A DNA stretch of 64,000 nucleotides from NCBI GenBank assembly GCA_950295325.1, contig OX485806.1, positions 56,601,169 through 56,665,168 of the forward strand, written 5' to 3'. Source of the DNA: Polytrichum commune (lineage: Eukaryota; Streptophyta; Polytrichopsida; Polytrichales; Polytrichaceae). The notes beneath the pieces were generated by a model. That model worked only from the letters and a program-made list of their open reading frames with translations. It had not been told where the DNA came from and made no database searches. This document shows, piece after piece, positions 30,835-43,301 of this stretch. The position numbers and the translations under genes are program-made. Every line of letters starts with the position of its first letter. The first letter of the stretch is position 1.

Positions 30835-31974
30835 TTAAGGCCTTCGTCTTTTTAGGTGTTTTGCTATATAGTTGGCATTTTGGATACATACTAGATAATC
30901 TAATAAATCCTTCCTTGCCATCTTTCCTTCTAGCAAGGTTTTTTCTTCACTCACAAGGCCCATTGGCCTTGGGGGTTGAAAGACATATTTTTCGTCTCTA
31001 TGTGGCAAGTCGTTGTCATCCATTGGTGGGAGATAACAATCTACTAAGATTTCATCGAATGTCCGGTCTTTGCTAGCAAATAGTAAGTTGTGCAGAACAT
31101 AATAAAAATGGACAACCGTAGGAAGAAAATCAAGTTTCAAGGAGGATTTGCCTCAATTTCCTTAAATCTTGCTTTAAGTATGTCAAATGCTCGTTCAACG
31201 TTCATTCGCGTAGTTGAATGCTTCCAGTTGAAACAAACTTCTTCTGAAAAAAACAAACCCATAGACCCTATCTTATATGGTGTAATGCACCAATTCAAGA
31301 ATGGGTATTCACGGTCCGCCACAATGTATGGAGAAAATGAAAGACCCGCCGATTAAGTCAATGGATCATTGTGAAACCCACACATAATTCCCTCTTCTAC
31401 CTTTTGGTATAATTTCATAATTTTGAAATGTGCGCTATCATATAAGGATGTTGACAATCCAATATTGATAGACATGAAATAACATTTTCTATCTACAACA
31501 CCTTGTAGTAGGATTGAAAATCATTTGTATCGTTGCGGTGGTCAAATGCCGCGACGATATTTGATGGTGCCACAATATAAATATGTGACCTGTTTATAGC
31601 ACCAATACAATTGGACATTCATTGCTTAGTTTGAAACGTAGATTTGATTTGAACTAATATTCGACCTATCGGCCAAACAATGAGATGTCCGAAATTCTTG
31701 CTTATGGTCAAACACATTTGTCGAATAATCTCATGGACTGTAGATTTGCTAAGTGTCGCTTTATCTGCAACCAGAGGTATAGAGATACCATGCATAAGCT
31801 TAAATAGCGTGAACACCACTTTCTTCTCCACTCCAATTGGTTGTCTCCAATGCGTTTGTTGTCTTTGTATAAACGGTCAAAGGTTATGTACCAACCTGTC
31901 AAAAATTCTCCTTCACATTCGCAGGATGTCATAAAACATATCCGGGGTGTAAATGTGGGAAAAATACTCTTCAA
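30835..31974 (-). pseudogene. PIF/Harbinger transposase remnant
   Basis: On the minus strand: a helix-turn-helix-like part (31619-31831) with LFKLMHGISIPLVADKATLS and KSTVHEIIRQMCLTI; then 31137-31322 with ADREYPFLNWCITPYK and RMNVERAFDILKARFKEI, which holds the last catalytic acidic residue (the E in VERAF); then a C-terminal part (30835-31140) with VVHFYYVLHNLL. The middle, with the first catalytic Asp, is broken by frame changes. No clear terminal repeats or 3-bp duplication were found. It is too damaged to be active. Confidence 0.85.
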
Positions 31975-34531
31975 ACATATGGATCTAGGTTTAACATACC
32001 ACTTAGCATCTACAACACTACTGTGTCAAGCAAGAAGGTAAAAAATTTGCTTCTCATGTAGGTGCTCTAATGCTTCCTCCTTAGACTCATACCTTTCCAA
32101 TGGTTTATATATTGGGCCAAAAACATCGACCTCAACCCTATTTTTCAAATTTTTTTCTATGTGCAATATGAGCTTCACTTGCCTCCATTGATGTAATGTG
32201 TATGTGCATCATAATTACAAACATGCCAATCATTGTCATCATTATGGGAATAGCAGAGACAATATCTAGTGTGGCCATTGACCTTTGATGCGATGCGAGA
32301 TGTAGGGGGATGTTGGCGGGTCATCCGCAAAAAAATAGTGGTGGAATGCATGGAATCGTTGGTGGTGGCTGAGGTGGAGACCACATGCCAACAAGAAACT
32401 CCTTTGAAAGGACAAAAAATGTCGGCATTGGAGGTAGAGCTGGGATTTCACCCTCACAAAAAAAAATCAAGAGGTGGAAAGTGTAGAGATGGAGGATCTA
32501 GTTCGGAGGCGGATTGAACTATTGCTTCCTCCCGTGATTTTGCAACTTTCAATTACAAAAAATAGGATTAAGATTACATATCAATGTAGATTGGAGCAAT
32601 GTGTATAGCACTATACACAAAATACAAATTATTGTCACGGTGTTGGCATTTTGATTTTGAATAGCATTCAACAGACACGAAAATAAAATTTAATGTGAAA
32701 CCAAATCATAGTTAGAAATGAAAGCCATCTTAAATGTAATTGGAAATAGTATGTTAACTTCAACATTATTTTATGCTATCATGTGAGCTCCCACATGAAC
32801 CTCAATGTCAATTTAAGTTTGAATGTAAAGTTGTTAGATGATACTAGATCAAAACCAATTTAAAAATCATGTCAAATGGCATTCGAATTGAATGTGAAGA
32901 TGTTTATATATTCAAATTGTATGCATGAAGAACAATGCGTTTGCCAATAACATTGCCAATAAAGATGAAAGAAAGGTAATGGTGAGTAAAACAAATATGA
33001 AAGTGTGCAATTTAGAAGAGAAACCTATAACTACGTGCAGTTGTGGATGAAATTTTTGAAATGCCAAATTAACTGCGGCCAACCTCTCCCTAACGACATT
33101 GAAAGGGTTGGGCGGTGCAATGACGTCATCGCGCCACGGCAAACTATCAAAGTCAGTATCATCATCACGGACCATGAACAAAAGCGGCCCAAATCTGGTG
33201 ATTCTAAATCTTGTTTGGAGTTGAACCAAAGCATAAGAACTCGGAGATTAGTGCAATCATTTTTGCAATTCTCACTTGCAGTACATCTCCACAAGAAGAA
33301 GAAGTTGCATTCATGTGGTGTAGATCACATGATGGGAAGGAAAAGACAACCAAATATGACGGCGCCATATAAGTTGCCTTGTGCAAACACAACCATTGCA
33401 AAGACCTTAAAAAACCACACTTAACATCCATGAACACAAGTCTCCAACAAAAAAAAAAATAATAATCACAAACCCAATTTGGATTGTCAAAATTCGGACT
33501 CATGTTGCAACGAGTGTGAATAGTAATCGTAGAAGAAGATCTTGTACCCTTGCCAATAATCCTCGACCCTACACACATATATCTAGAATTTGATAAACCA
33601 AACATTCATACATGTAAGCATGATGAAGCATTTTCAAAGCACGCATACCAACGATCGAGTGATTCCAAATACAGAAATGACGAACCAACCCATGGTATGC
33701 CAACCATTACCTTGTTTGGTCCGAAACAAAATCCACAATGCTTGAAGTCTCAAAAATTGATCTTATTTACCATAGCCACGAATTTCAAAGAAAATACCTC
33801 TCACAGGCTTTCAAATTCAAAGTTTTTTGGAACTATTAATTGCCAAATGAAAGCTAGGCAGGTGCAAGTTGATTCAGTGGAAGTTAAATTTGAACTAATA
33901 TAACATGCCAAATACTACAACTCGAACCACTGTATGCAACCCTTGCTTCCATCAAAATCTAACAATTACAAGTTGTCATCCCTTCCCCATTGACTTCATC
34001 AGTTTTTTGCAAGGAGTAGGGTCTTCACTTGTCGCACAAAAACACAATACACACTTGTTTTGAACCTGCTACTACTTCCATGCAACATGACAATAAGATG
34101 AGTTTGATGAGCTTTAGAAGAATTAGTCACAAATGAGTATTGGCACCAAGATGCTATGTTACATCAACCAATCACAGACGACATTGAACTGTGAATAGAT
34201 AACATTCAGATTTTCCTATATAAGTAGTAACCTTACAAACTATTTCATAACAGCTGAAAGAATAGTTTATGAAGGCTTTTGGCACTTAAATACTGCATAC
34301 AGAGAAGAGTTGTGCTGACACACCTTCACGATTGCAAATGTTACCGAATTTGAACAAAATTTAAGCTTCAATGACATTGCACATATCACCGAAAACATGT
34401 TATAATTGAGAACCATGCAAAACATAAAAGTAGTGTTCAAATTACTTGTGTGAAAGAATATTGCGCCAAATTAATTGTGATCCCATAATGCACCACTCGG
34501 TTGTCGATTGCTCACATAATTTGGGTGTTGG
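31975..34531. other. AT-rich stretch without recognised genes
   Basis: The part up to about 32520 probably holds the 5' region of the Harbinger transposase gene. From 32520 to 34531 I see no motif, repeat or long conserved frame; the sequence is AT-rich. Frames of up to 139 codons exist (33005-33424) but show no family signature. Confidence 0.6.
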
Positions 34532-35389
34532 CACTACAAGGAAAACACAAAAAAATGACTACGGCCATATGACCGGATATGACTATCGGTTTTAAAGTAG
34601 TCATGTTGAATCAAAGTGATGACTAGAAGTGACTTTAGTCATCATATGACTAGGTTTTTAGTTGTATCGGACATGACCTAGATGGGAACTGTGTAGAGAA
34701 TGTGTGGGGGAACATGTTCTCTCAATAATTTTTATTTTCATGATAGTCATAATGAACCATATGACTAAAATTAGTATTTAGCTGACTACGATTTCCAAGT
34801 CCTAATAGTGAATGGTTGTTATATTGCATTTGGACTTTCTTCTTACTTATTCATGTTGTGAGTCCTTAGTCTTTGATCATTTCAGCAAATGTTTTATGGC
34901 AATGGCATTTTTGCTGGTTGTATATTGAATGTTTAGAATACAATCATTTTTTACTTATTTGCAATGCTTTTGAGTTCAATTAATTTTACGCAACATCATA
35001 GTTTATTTCTTGGCTTTACAATATGCAATAACATAGTCCATACGATCCCAAAAAAAATGATATGTGCCTATAGCTACTATCTTTGACATGTGACCTCTCA
35101 TACCTAATGTCAGACAACATCATCTTCCAAATCTGGATCTTCTTCCACAACGTCCAACCCCCGATTCAACGTCTTCCATAGGTAGAGCCCTGCATCCCCT
35201 CAATACATGGGTACCAGATGCTATGTCAATGGAAGTGGTATGGGCCTTGAGCCATGATGTTCTTCGTCCTTGCCTTACTACATACTATGCATTTCAAGTC
35301 TTCTGTCTATTTTTTATGATACTTTTGAGCTTCATGGCTCTCTCCGTAAAATAATATTCCACCCATCTTTTCTCTTGTCATTTAAGAAA

Positions 35390-36360
35390 AAATAATTGTT
35401 GCACATGAAAGGGAAATGCAAATGAGTCTACTGAATAAGGGATCAATTGATCAAATTTGAAGAGTGAATCATTTACACATGTATTTGATACTCCAGAAAT
35501 TGTGAAGTAATTTTAAGAGGAGAAACATTGTAATTAAACGCATTATTCAAGAACCTTGGTATAGTGGATTAATTTATTCCTCTGGGACCTTCGTGAGCTC
35601 TACCTCCTTGAACTCTTCTTCTTCTATGGTAGTGGCATCTTTGTCATCCTCGAGTCCATCATTAATTATGGTAGGGTTGTTGTTGTAGCACATATATTTA
35701 TAAACCATGGGTTTGCTTTGCACATATTTTTGAACTCCATTTTCAAAAGCAATTGCCTTACAAATGACAATAATTCATTCATGGCCTTTGCTGCTTGCTA
35801 TGCAAATACACCCCATCCCATGTATGGATGTGCTAACACTCTAACCTCCCACTTCCTATTCCAAAATGTAAAATGAGTGAGCTTCAGAATTGCTCATAAG
35901 CCCCATCGCCCATAGAAAGTATCTGTCCCAAAATTACATGCCAACTTTTGTTGCTCGCTAAATGAAGTAGGCTCTCTCTTCCTTTGAAGTAGTAGAGTAG
36001 CTGAAATTATAGACTTTAAAAGAACAATTGTTGCGGCCTGCACATAAGATCTCCACATTTCCTACAGGTTTGAATGCAACATAGTAAACTATACACCATC
36101 CCACCTAGATATTGCTTAGAAGAAAAAAAAAACATCAACAATGTCTAGCAAACATATCATGATTAATTTCTTGAATTCAGGATCTTGCTTGTACTCTCAA
36201 AGATGTTTGCGAATGATTTTCTTTGATAGCATTTTGCACCCATGCATTTTTTATATATGCATGCCTAACTTGTGAGTTGTTGTCTATCTGCTTTCTTTTC
36301 CTCTATGTTCCACAATTACAACTGCAAAAGATCCTCTTGTGTTCTCGAATCCATTTCCAA
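35390..36360 (-). pseudogene. CACTA2 transposase remnant with SET-like segment
   Basis: Nucleotide similarity to 2700-4782 is clear in three blocks on the minus strand. The start region at 36160-36360 matches the transposase-associated domain; 35740-35990 matches the first half of the SET-like module (CCCCATCCCATGTATGGATG against CCCCATCCCATGTGCGGATG); and 35390-35700 matches the N-terminal TNP2 part. The second SET-like half is missing. All frames are broken. Confidence 0.7.
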
Positions 36361-36450
36361 ATGTTTTTATGCAATTAAAGGGGATTCAATTCATTTCTTG
36401 TACATGATAGTCATGCGAAGGATGTATACAAGTCCATGAACGACGGTTGG

Positions 36451-38786
36451 TGTGAGCACCAAACCTTCACCCTTATGCGTCCTAGTCCAGGTGAAGGTTT
36501 AGGATTCACCAGTGAATTTTCAACCCTAGTTGCGGGTGCCAGTTTACTACATGTGACCACGGCACAAATAAAAACGCACACACAACTTTACTGCACTGGT
36601 TTTATTTAAAATAACAAGCATTAACAAATGTTTTATACAAGTGGCCCCATCCCTAACCCTCTCTTCCTTAACTACCACAATTCCACCTTAAATCCTTAGA
36701 CTCCTTCTTTGCTTAAGCCTTGGATCCAACCGGCAGCCAGCAGTCATTCGATTGGCTGCTCCTTGTTGCAAGCCGTCAACCCGTCAACTTCAGGGTATGA
36801 ACCCAGGTTAATGTCCTGCCACACTGGCCAACTGCCTCTGTACTTCCAATCGGCAGCAGCTGGCTTGAACCCCTGTGCCCCCTCTCAATCCCTGGAATCT
36901 AACCCCGCAGCTGCATTCGAATAAGCTGGTCCCTGCCAGACTGCCAACCATTCACTCTGCCACCCAATTCCGGTGTGCACTGCCCTTCGCCGCCCTTAAT
37001 CCATCTTCCCCAAAACCCAGCCTCTTCGTGCTGGATTACAATGCCCATTTCCCAAAGAGATCTGACCTTCCTCAGGATCTTTTCCTGTTAATGCCGCAAG
37101 TCTCCCCTTAAAATCCTCGCATTCTCTTCTCCTTACTGAAATCTTACAATCCTCTCCTGGAATCGTCAGGTTGCTCCCAGTCAATCCACACTCCCTTAGA
37201 ACAATCTTGAAGCAGCATGCTACCTATGCAATGTGCACAAGCATTCAATCTTCAACCTCCTTCACCCCTCTGCCGCATTCAATTCCCCTCCACATTCAAT
37301 CTGCAGCCACATTTTTATCCTCAGCCACCCTCAATCCTCAGCCGCAATTTCATCTTCAGCCTCATTCAATCTGTCCTTGTGAAAATTCCCCTACCGCATT
37401 CCAGCAGCTGCTCTCCGCTGCATGTTCTCCGTAGCCGCACCGAGACGTCAAGAGAGAGAGAGAGAGGAGAGCGGACCAGGGGCTTCTCCTTGGTCCCGGT
37501 CCAAAAATTGTTATGTGTCGCGCACCTCTCCATGAGGAGTGGCCGAAACACCATGGGCACAAGGGGGACCCCGGAGTGACACCCGGGACTTGTGGCGCCG
37601 TTGGTGAGAGGGCCCAAGTGATCCTAGTGTGGGTGAGGGCCCCGGGCGTTGGGAACGCCTCCCACCCACGAAGACTAGGAGGCACAAGGGTAAGGCCATG
37701 AGCTATGCGTAGCTCATGGCATGGTGATTCTAGAAAGCTCAAGAACACCTCAATCGGAGGTGTGAGCTAGGAGTTATGGCCATTTGAGTGGGGCGCTGTC
37801 CCGGGACAGCGCCCTGGTACAGCAGTGCCTGGGAGTGATTCCCGGGACTGCCAAGGTTCAAACAGGCATAACTTCCTCAAGACTTGCTCAAATAGGGCAA
37901 GTGAGGAGTCCATCGGCATCTACGTGAAGCGTAGATGAGGATGAAGTGGTTGGTTGTTATGATCAGACATCATACAAGGAAGTTATGATGGTCTGAAGCT
38001 GCTAGGGGGTTCTAGGCCCAGCAGCTAAAGGAAAATGTCCACTTGGCCCCAACTCTTGGTAGAGAGACAAGAGGTTGGTTGGCGGTGGGGTAGGGGCCCC
38101 GCGTGAAGTCCTAGAGGCTTATATGGGTGAGGTGGTGTGGCCTCACCCACCCGAGGCCGAACGGCAAGGCGTCCATGGGCTTTGGCCTATTGTGAGGCCA
38201 TAGTTGCCTAGTATGGTTCGGGTTGTTGTAGTGTTGCTCCGGCAACGCGATGATCAACATAGGATTGGACTTCCATGGATGGAAGTCCACATTGGGGAAA
38301 TGGGTTACCGATTAAGGGGTGAGTCCCGAAAGCAAAGTAGGAGGGTTGGTTCCCTCCTATGAACTATTGGTCCGGGGTTAGAGGAGCTAACCATTAGCAT
38401 GGCGGTATGCGAAGGGTTAGCCACTCGTAACCTTTGCTAGAATTGAAAATTGGCAAGATGGTCAAGGGGGGGCTAGCAAGGGTTGCGACATTATGGGTGC
38501 AGTGCACCCCCCCCCTTAATCAAACACTCGTTAAGCCTAAACCAAACTGGGTTGTAGCCATCCTCCTAACTAACTTCCTACCTACCACTACAATTTAGCC
38601 CTTCCTTCCTACTACCTCGCTATGTCCGACTAATAACCCCCACCATTATAACTTAATGGTCTAAAAACCACACACACATGCTTTCCATTATTTTTATGTT
38701 TTAATATGATCAATGCAAAGTCAAAACACAAGTCTTAATGAATTTTTAGGTTCAATAACCTGTGTGGGCCCATTTTTGGGCTCACA
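36451..38786 (+). mobile_element. Family B element, copy B2 (TSD GTTGG), with nested solo LTR A1
   Basis: Starts TGTGAGCACCAAACC and ends TTTTTGGGCTCACA. GTTGG flanks it at 36446-36450 and 38787-38791. Without the nested A1 and its duplicated TTATG it is 1356 bp. The 5' end carries the family hairpin, with CCTTCACC and GGTGAAGG as stem and GCGTCCTAGTCC in the loop region. No gene is recognised inside. Confidence 0.88.
37516..38490 (+). mobile_element. Solo LTR of family A, copy A1 (TSD TTATG)
   Basis: A 975-bp sequence TGTCGCGCACC...GGTTGCGACA, flanked by TTATG at 37511-37515 and 38491-38495. It matches the two LTRs of the Gypsy element at 46974-59216. It contains several hairpins, including GCGCTGTCCCGGGACAGCGC near 37795 and GTTGCTCCGGCAAC near 38234. 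The conserved open frames in it are products of the LTR sequence, not genes. Confidence 0.95.
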
Positions 38787-38791
38787 GTTGG

Positions 38792-39440
38792 ATTATTTAG
38801 AATTTTACTATGATTGAAGTCGATCACGTCTATACCTAGTCAATTTATGACTAGTTGTAGTGTTCAATAAAACAAATAAATGACTACCAATAGTCATCAA
38901 TGTAGTAAGCAATACAGAAAGACCTAAACCTAACAAAAGATCTATGACTAAGACTAGTCATACATGTAGGACAACCATGACTAAATGTAGTCATTCTCTT
39001 TGTAAACCAATGACTACATGTAGTCATCAAGAATTTCAAAAAAAAATCTAAAACCTACATGCAACGTAAATGACATGTCTACCCTATCCCCATGGGTTAC
39101 CTATCCTATTTCCGAGCGATTTCCTTGTAATTCCATGGCCCAGGTACCTATTTCTGTGGCCGTTTCTTTTTTTGCCCCAGTGTGTTGTTATTCAACCTTC
39201 AATTGTTCTTCGGCATTTTTTCTTTGGTCTAGCGTGCTTTGTCCTCTCTTTCATCTCTTTACTTGAAGTCTTATTGTTACATTGAGGTGTGAAGCTTGCT
39301 TCTAGGTATCTCTAACCTTTGAATCAATTGTTGTCTCAATATTGGTCTTCCTCTCCAAGGAAAATGACTCAAATACCTCCACTATTGGCGTCTTCCTTTG
39401 TATACGTGATACTGAGGTCCATAGCCAATTTATTGGGTGA
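38792..39440. other. CACTA2 non-coding segment with subterminal-type motifs
   Basis: The first 240 bp contain ATGACTAGTTGTAGTG, AATGACTACCAATAGTCATC, GACTAAGACTAGTCA and TGACTACATGTAGTCATC. The rest has no recognised gene. It is bounded by B2 and C1. Confidence 0.6.
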
Positions 39441-39445
39441 GCATG

Positions 39446-42416
39446 TGTGGTACTTTTGGGCCACCCCCTTTCGAGGGAGCCTAAAAGTATCACACAAGCC
39501 CTTCGGTGAAGGTGGCCTGCATTTGCAGGCGCCCAAGCCGAACCCGGATGATAGGTGTATAACGTGAGTAGTTAGATTTTTAAGGGAGATTAAATATGCG
39601 TCGTAGTACCTCCGGAGGTTGGGCCTTAGTTTTTTACTAGTGTGGCTTTAAACTCCACTAACCAATTTCATATCTAGTTCTAACCTTAACCTACAACCTA
39701 TTCTACGCGCAGACGCACCAGCCTTGAAACCAAGGCAATCCTAATTTGTGAATTGGGATGGTTCTAATACACCCAACCGGGTGTGACTCATACCACCCTA
39801 ACTCAACGAACGGAATAACGACAATTTGATGGACCATTCAATTCTTCTTATTTTTTTATTTAGTTTTATTTAGTTTTCTAAGCGGGGGAACTTGGCCTAA
39901 GTCCCACCCTTCACACAAATTCCTTCTTAATTACTTATTTTTGTTTGCACGTCTTAACTCACTACATTAACATATTAGGCATCACCCCTTACCTGGTTGG
40001 TGCACCCCTTACCTCGGAACCTTCTAAGGCCTCGTGCAGGTCCTTTGAAGGTCGAGTAACATCTCAAACCCTTCGGACATCAATGGTTCGAAGGGTGGTG
40101 TCACTCTACCGAGTTAAGTTTCCGATTCGGGTCTCTTGCCAACAAGGGTTTACGATTTATTTTGTATGTTTTGATTGTTAAATGTGTTTACACTGGATAG
40201 ACCACGAAATGCAACTCAATGGGACCAGGGTGACGGGCAACCTGTAGGTTCAACCTGTTGCGCAATCTTCATAAATTGGGGCCATTACTCCCAATTTATG
40301 GGGCCAACAACATAATAGTGGATTTGCGGGTCATTAACCCCACCTTTCCACCAACAACATTCAGAGTGGTCGTGTCGGTGATTAATCCGACTTACCACAC
40401 ACGAAACTTGCTAATAAATGAAGCTACTACCACAAAACATACCAAGGGCCCCGAAAACAATGGAATTGGGTACTCCCTTGGCGGTCAAGTGGTCAAGCCA
40501 CTTGACCTTACGAGATAGGTGAGTGGGTTTAGAGATGCGTACCTTAGCCGTGCTCCCTCCAATCCTAAATGGAAGGCTTAAGGTTAGTTAATTTACCTCA
40601 ATTTTCCTCGGTTGATTTGGGCTTGATGTAGGCCGAGCCGCTACCTCCTTCCTTGCTCCACTTTCCGAGCGTCGACCTTGCCTCCTTCTTTGTAACTAGT
40701 TTGGTAGTAAGCGTACCTTAGTTAACAATTAAAATATAAAGTGTTATTCTGCCCTGTAATTTAATCCTAAGCATAATATTTATACTTAGTGCACCAAATT
40801 ATCTTTCCAATGATCTAAAAATTACTCTAATCGGATAAGAAATGCAAAAGTTATGAGGGTTGGAAGTGTGAGGTCGATTCAACCGACCCTTCCAACCCAC
40901 CTATCTACCTTCTAACTTCAAGAATTCATAGCACATTCCTTACTACTTGGATCTAGGCTTTCCTTATACCATTGGAAAGCTATGAACAAGCTCTAACTAG
41001 AAAAATTATGACATCAGCAGGTTAAGCTAATAGAAATTCAGCGGACTCCTTGTAACACAGCAGTCAATCAAGAAGGCTTAAACTATGTATCTCGCCTTCA
41101 ACAATTCATATCTAATTCAAATTTTAGTCAAATCAAACGTTCTATATGACCCTGGAGAGATATTAAAAATATGTATTTGATAAAAATATGTGATTAGAAA
41201 GGTAAGCCGAAGTGAACCCAGCAGGTCCTCTGTAATGCAGCAGTCAACCAAAAGTTCTCAAATTATGTGTCCCATCTTGCACAATTCATATCTAATTCAA
41301 ATCATGCTCAAATCAAATGTTCTAAGCCATTTTGGAAAGCTACACAAAAGTTCTACTTGGGAAAAATATAATTTCTTGGAATTAAAATTCTTATTGGGCT
41401 CGCAGGTCTGATCCAGCAGCCGCTACCCACAAGACCACCTAGTTTTTCTACTCCATCTTTGAAAATCCATAACTAATTGTCATCTCAACCAAATCACAAA
41501 TGGGAAACGGCTATGGATAGCTATATGAAATCTCTCTAAGAGAAAAATGATAAGTATCTTGTTCTAGCTTTTGAACTAAGCCTTCAGGGCATTGGCAGAT
41601 GAGGTCTATAATGCCTCTACTCAAAACTCTACCATCCAACCTACCTCTACAAAAGAAGGAATAATTTTGTTGGTGTGTTAATAAACACACAACCTAACTA
41701 GGAGAGAGAGAGTAGAGGAGGTTCTCAAGCCTTTCTTTTAGACCATTGAGAATACATGCTAAAGGATTTTTTCCTAACTACATTGAAGCAGGGCTTCGCC
41801 CAAAAACTAGAGAAAGAGAGAGAGCTACAAGGTGGAAGGAGGGGTTTTTAAACCCTCTCACAAAAGGGTTGGACCCCTCCTCCACCGGATCCATTTTTCA
41901 AACCCTTTCCCGAAATTTTGGCTCGGGGGTTTTCCCGGTTGAGGTTGCCATCCTCTCGCCGAGGTGGCTCCGACAAAAAACCTTTAGAAATCTTTCTAAT
42001 TTTTCCGCCATCGAGTTGGCAAGGGGGCAAGTGGGTAAGTATCCCCCTTGCTCTCTTTCTTTTTTGTCTTCAAAATTCTTCACGCCGATTTTATCTTCTT
42101 ACCTAAACCACCTCTAATAGTCTTGTGTGCCTCACACTACTAATAAACTAACACTTGCTTAGCTAGCATTTACTAACATTTGCTTAATAGCTAGCATCTA
42201 CTAATATTTGCTTAGCTAGTTGTTTTTACTAGCTAGCATATTTTTTCTACTTTGCTATCTTCTAGCACTACTTAGTTTCATTTTGACCTTCCTTCTTCTA
42301 GGCTAAATACTAAATGAACTAATTTTTCCTAAATTCCCTATCAATTCTAACTTTTAATGCTAACATTCTAACTAAAAGTGATCCCGCAGAGTGGTGGACC
42401 ACTCAAAGGGTTCACA
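39446..42416 (+). mobile_element. Family C element, copy C1 (TG...CA, TSD GCATG)
   Basis: A 2971-bp unit from TGTGGTACTTTTGGGCC to AAAGGGTTCACA, flanked by GCATG at 39441-39445 and 42417-42421. A second copy is at 50089. TG...CA ends, a 5-bp duplication and no coding domains suggest a long solo LTR. Inside are four imperfect repeats of about 180 bp (40815-41560, sharing AATTCATATCTAATTCAAAT) and a hairpin GGTCAAGTGG-N5-CCACTTGACC at 40483-40507. Removing it rejoins the CACTA2 second-gene sequence. Confidence 0.9.
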
Positions 42417-43301
42417 GCATGTGGAAGAAGTATTCCAAGGAATTGCTATGATACCACAGATATCGATTGTTGTTTTGGATTGAATTTTAAGGTTGTTGTC
42501 TAACATGTTTGAGGACTCTAGGGACGTTCCTATTCTGGGCAAGAGAAGGTCAACTCCTCATAGTCGTTGTTCCAAATCAGGGTGTGGACCTTCTTCCAAT
42601 TGATGTTCAATGTTTGATCCAGTGTTTGATTAAGAAAAGAGGACATGCGCACCAGAGGCAGTGTGGGTGACGACAACAACAAGATGATAGAGTGGGACAA
42701 AGAGCGCATATTGCTGTTGAGTCAACAACCCGCAATAAAGGTACGTAACCCTAAACCCAAAATCCTTAGAGAATATGACTAAGACTAGTTATTAGTTTAA
42801 ACAATATGACTAACACTAATTATTACTTTAAAAAACATGATTAAAACTAGTCATTTCTATAAAAAATGTGACTAAGACTAGTCATCTAAGTCATAGGTAT
42901 GATTAATTATGTCATTATCCTAGAAAACGTTACTACGGCTAGTCGTGTAGTTAGTCATCACTAGTGGTTGTGTATTCACTTGTGAATAATCCATGTGTAT
43001 AGGAAAAACGCCAAATATCATAGCCTCAAATTTGGGAGGTAAGAAGATAACCCTAGACAATGTCGGCAATCCCTTTGGGATTTAGGGTTCCTAAGCCTTA
43101 TTTCCAAACATTGATCATAAAACAATCATACAAGCAAATCAAAATGTTGAAGGAGTCATGACACGATGACGGATCCAACCATGACTACTTGGAAGAGGGA
43201 TGTCAACATACAGTCCACCCTCTATAAATTTTACACCTATAAGTGTTAATCCTCTCTAAATGTTAACTTTCTTCTACTCCCCACATATTGCACACTATAA
43301 A

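Noticed and set aside
33005-33903. Plus-strand frames of 117-139 aa as genes
   Set aside because: No family motif, AT-rich context, overlapping frames on both strands, no splice or start support.
37511-37748. Open frames repeated at 37.5, 43.3, 46.9 and 56.0 kb (for example MASPSCLLVFVGGRR) as a conserved gene family
   Set aside because: They are all the same stretch of the family A LTR, open in several frames at once, so conservation reflects the LTR and not a protein.
41746-42117. A 123-aa protein conserved between C1 and C2
   Set aside because: Both copies are identical in non-coding DNA as well, so identity says nothing about coding.
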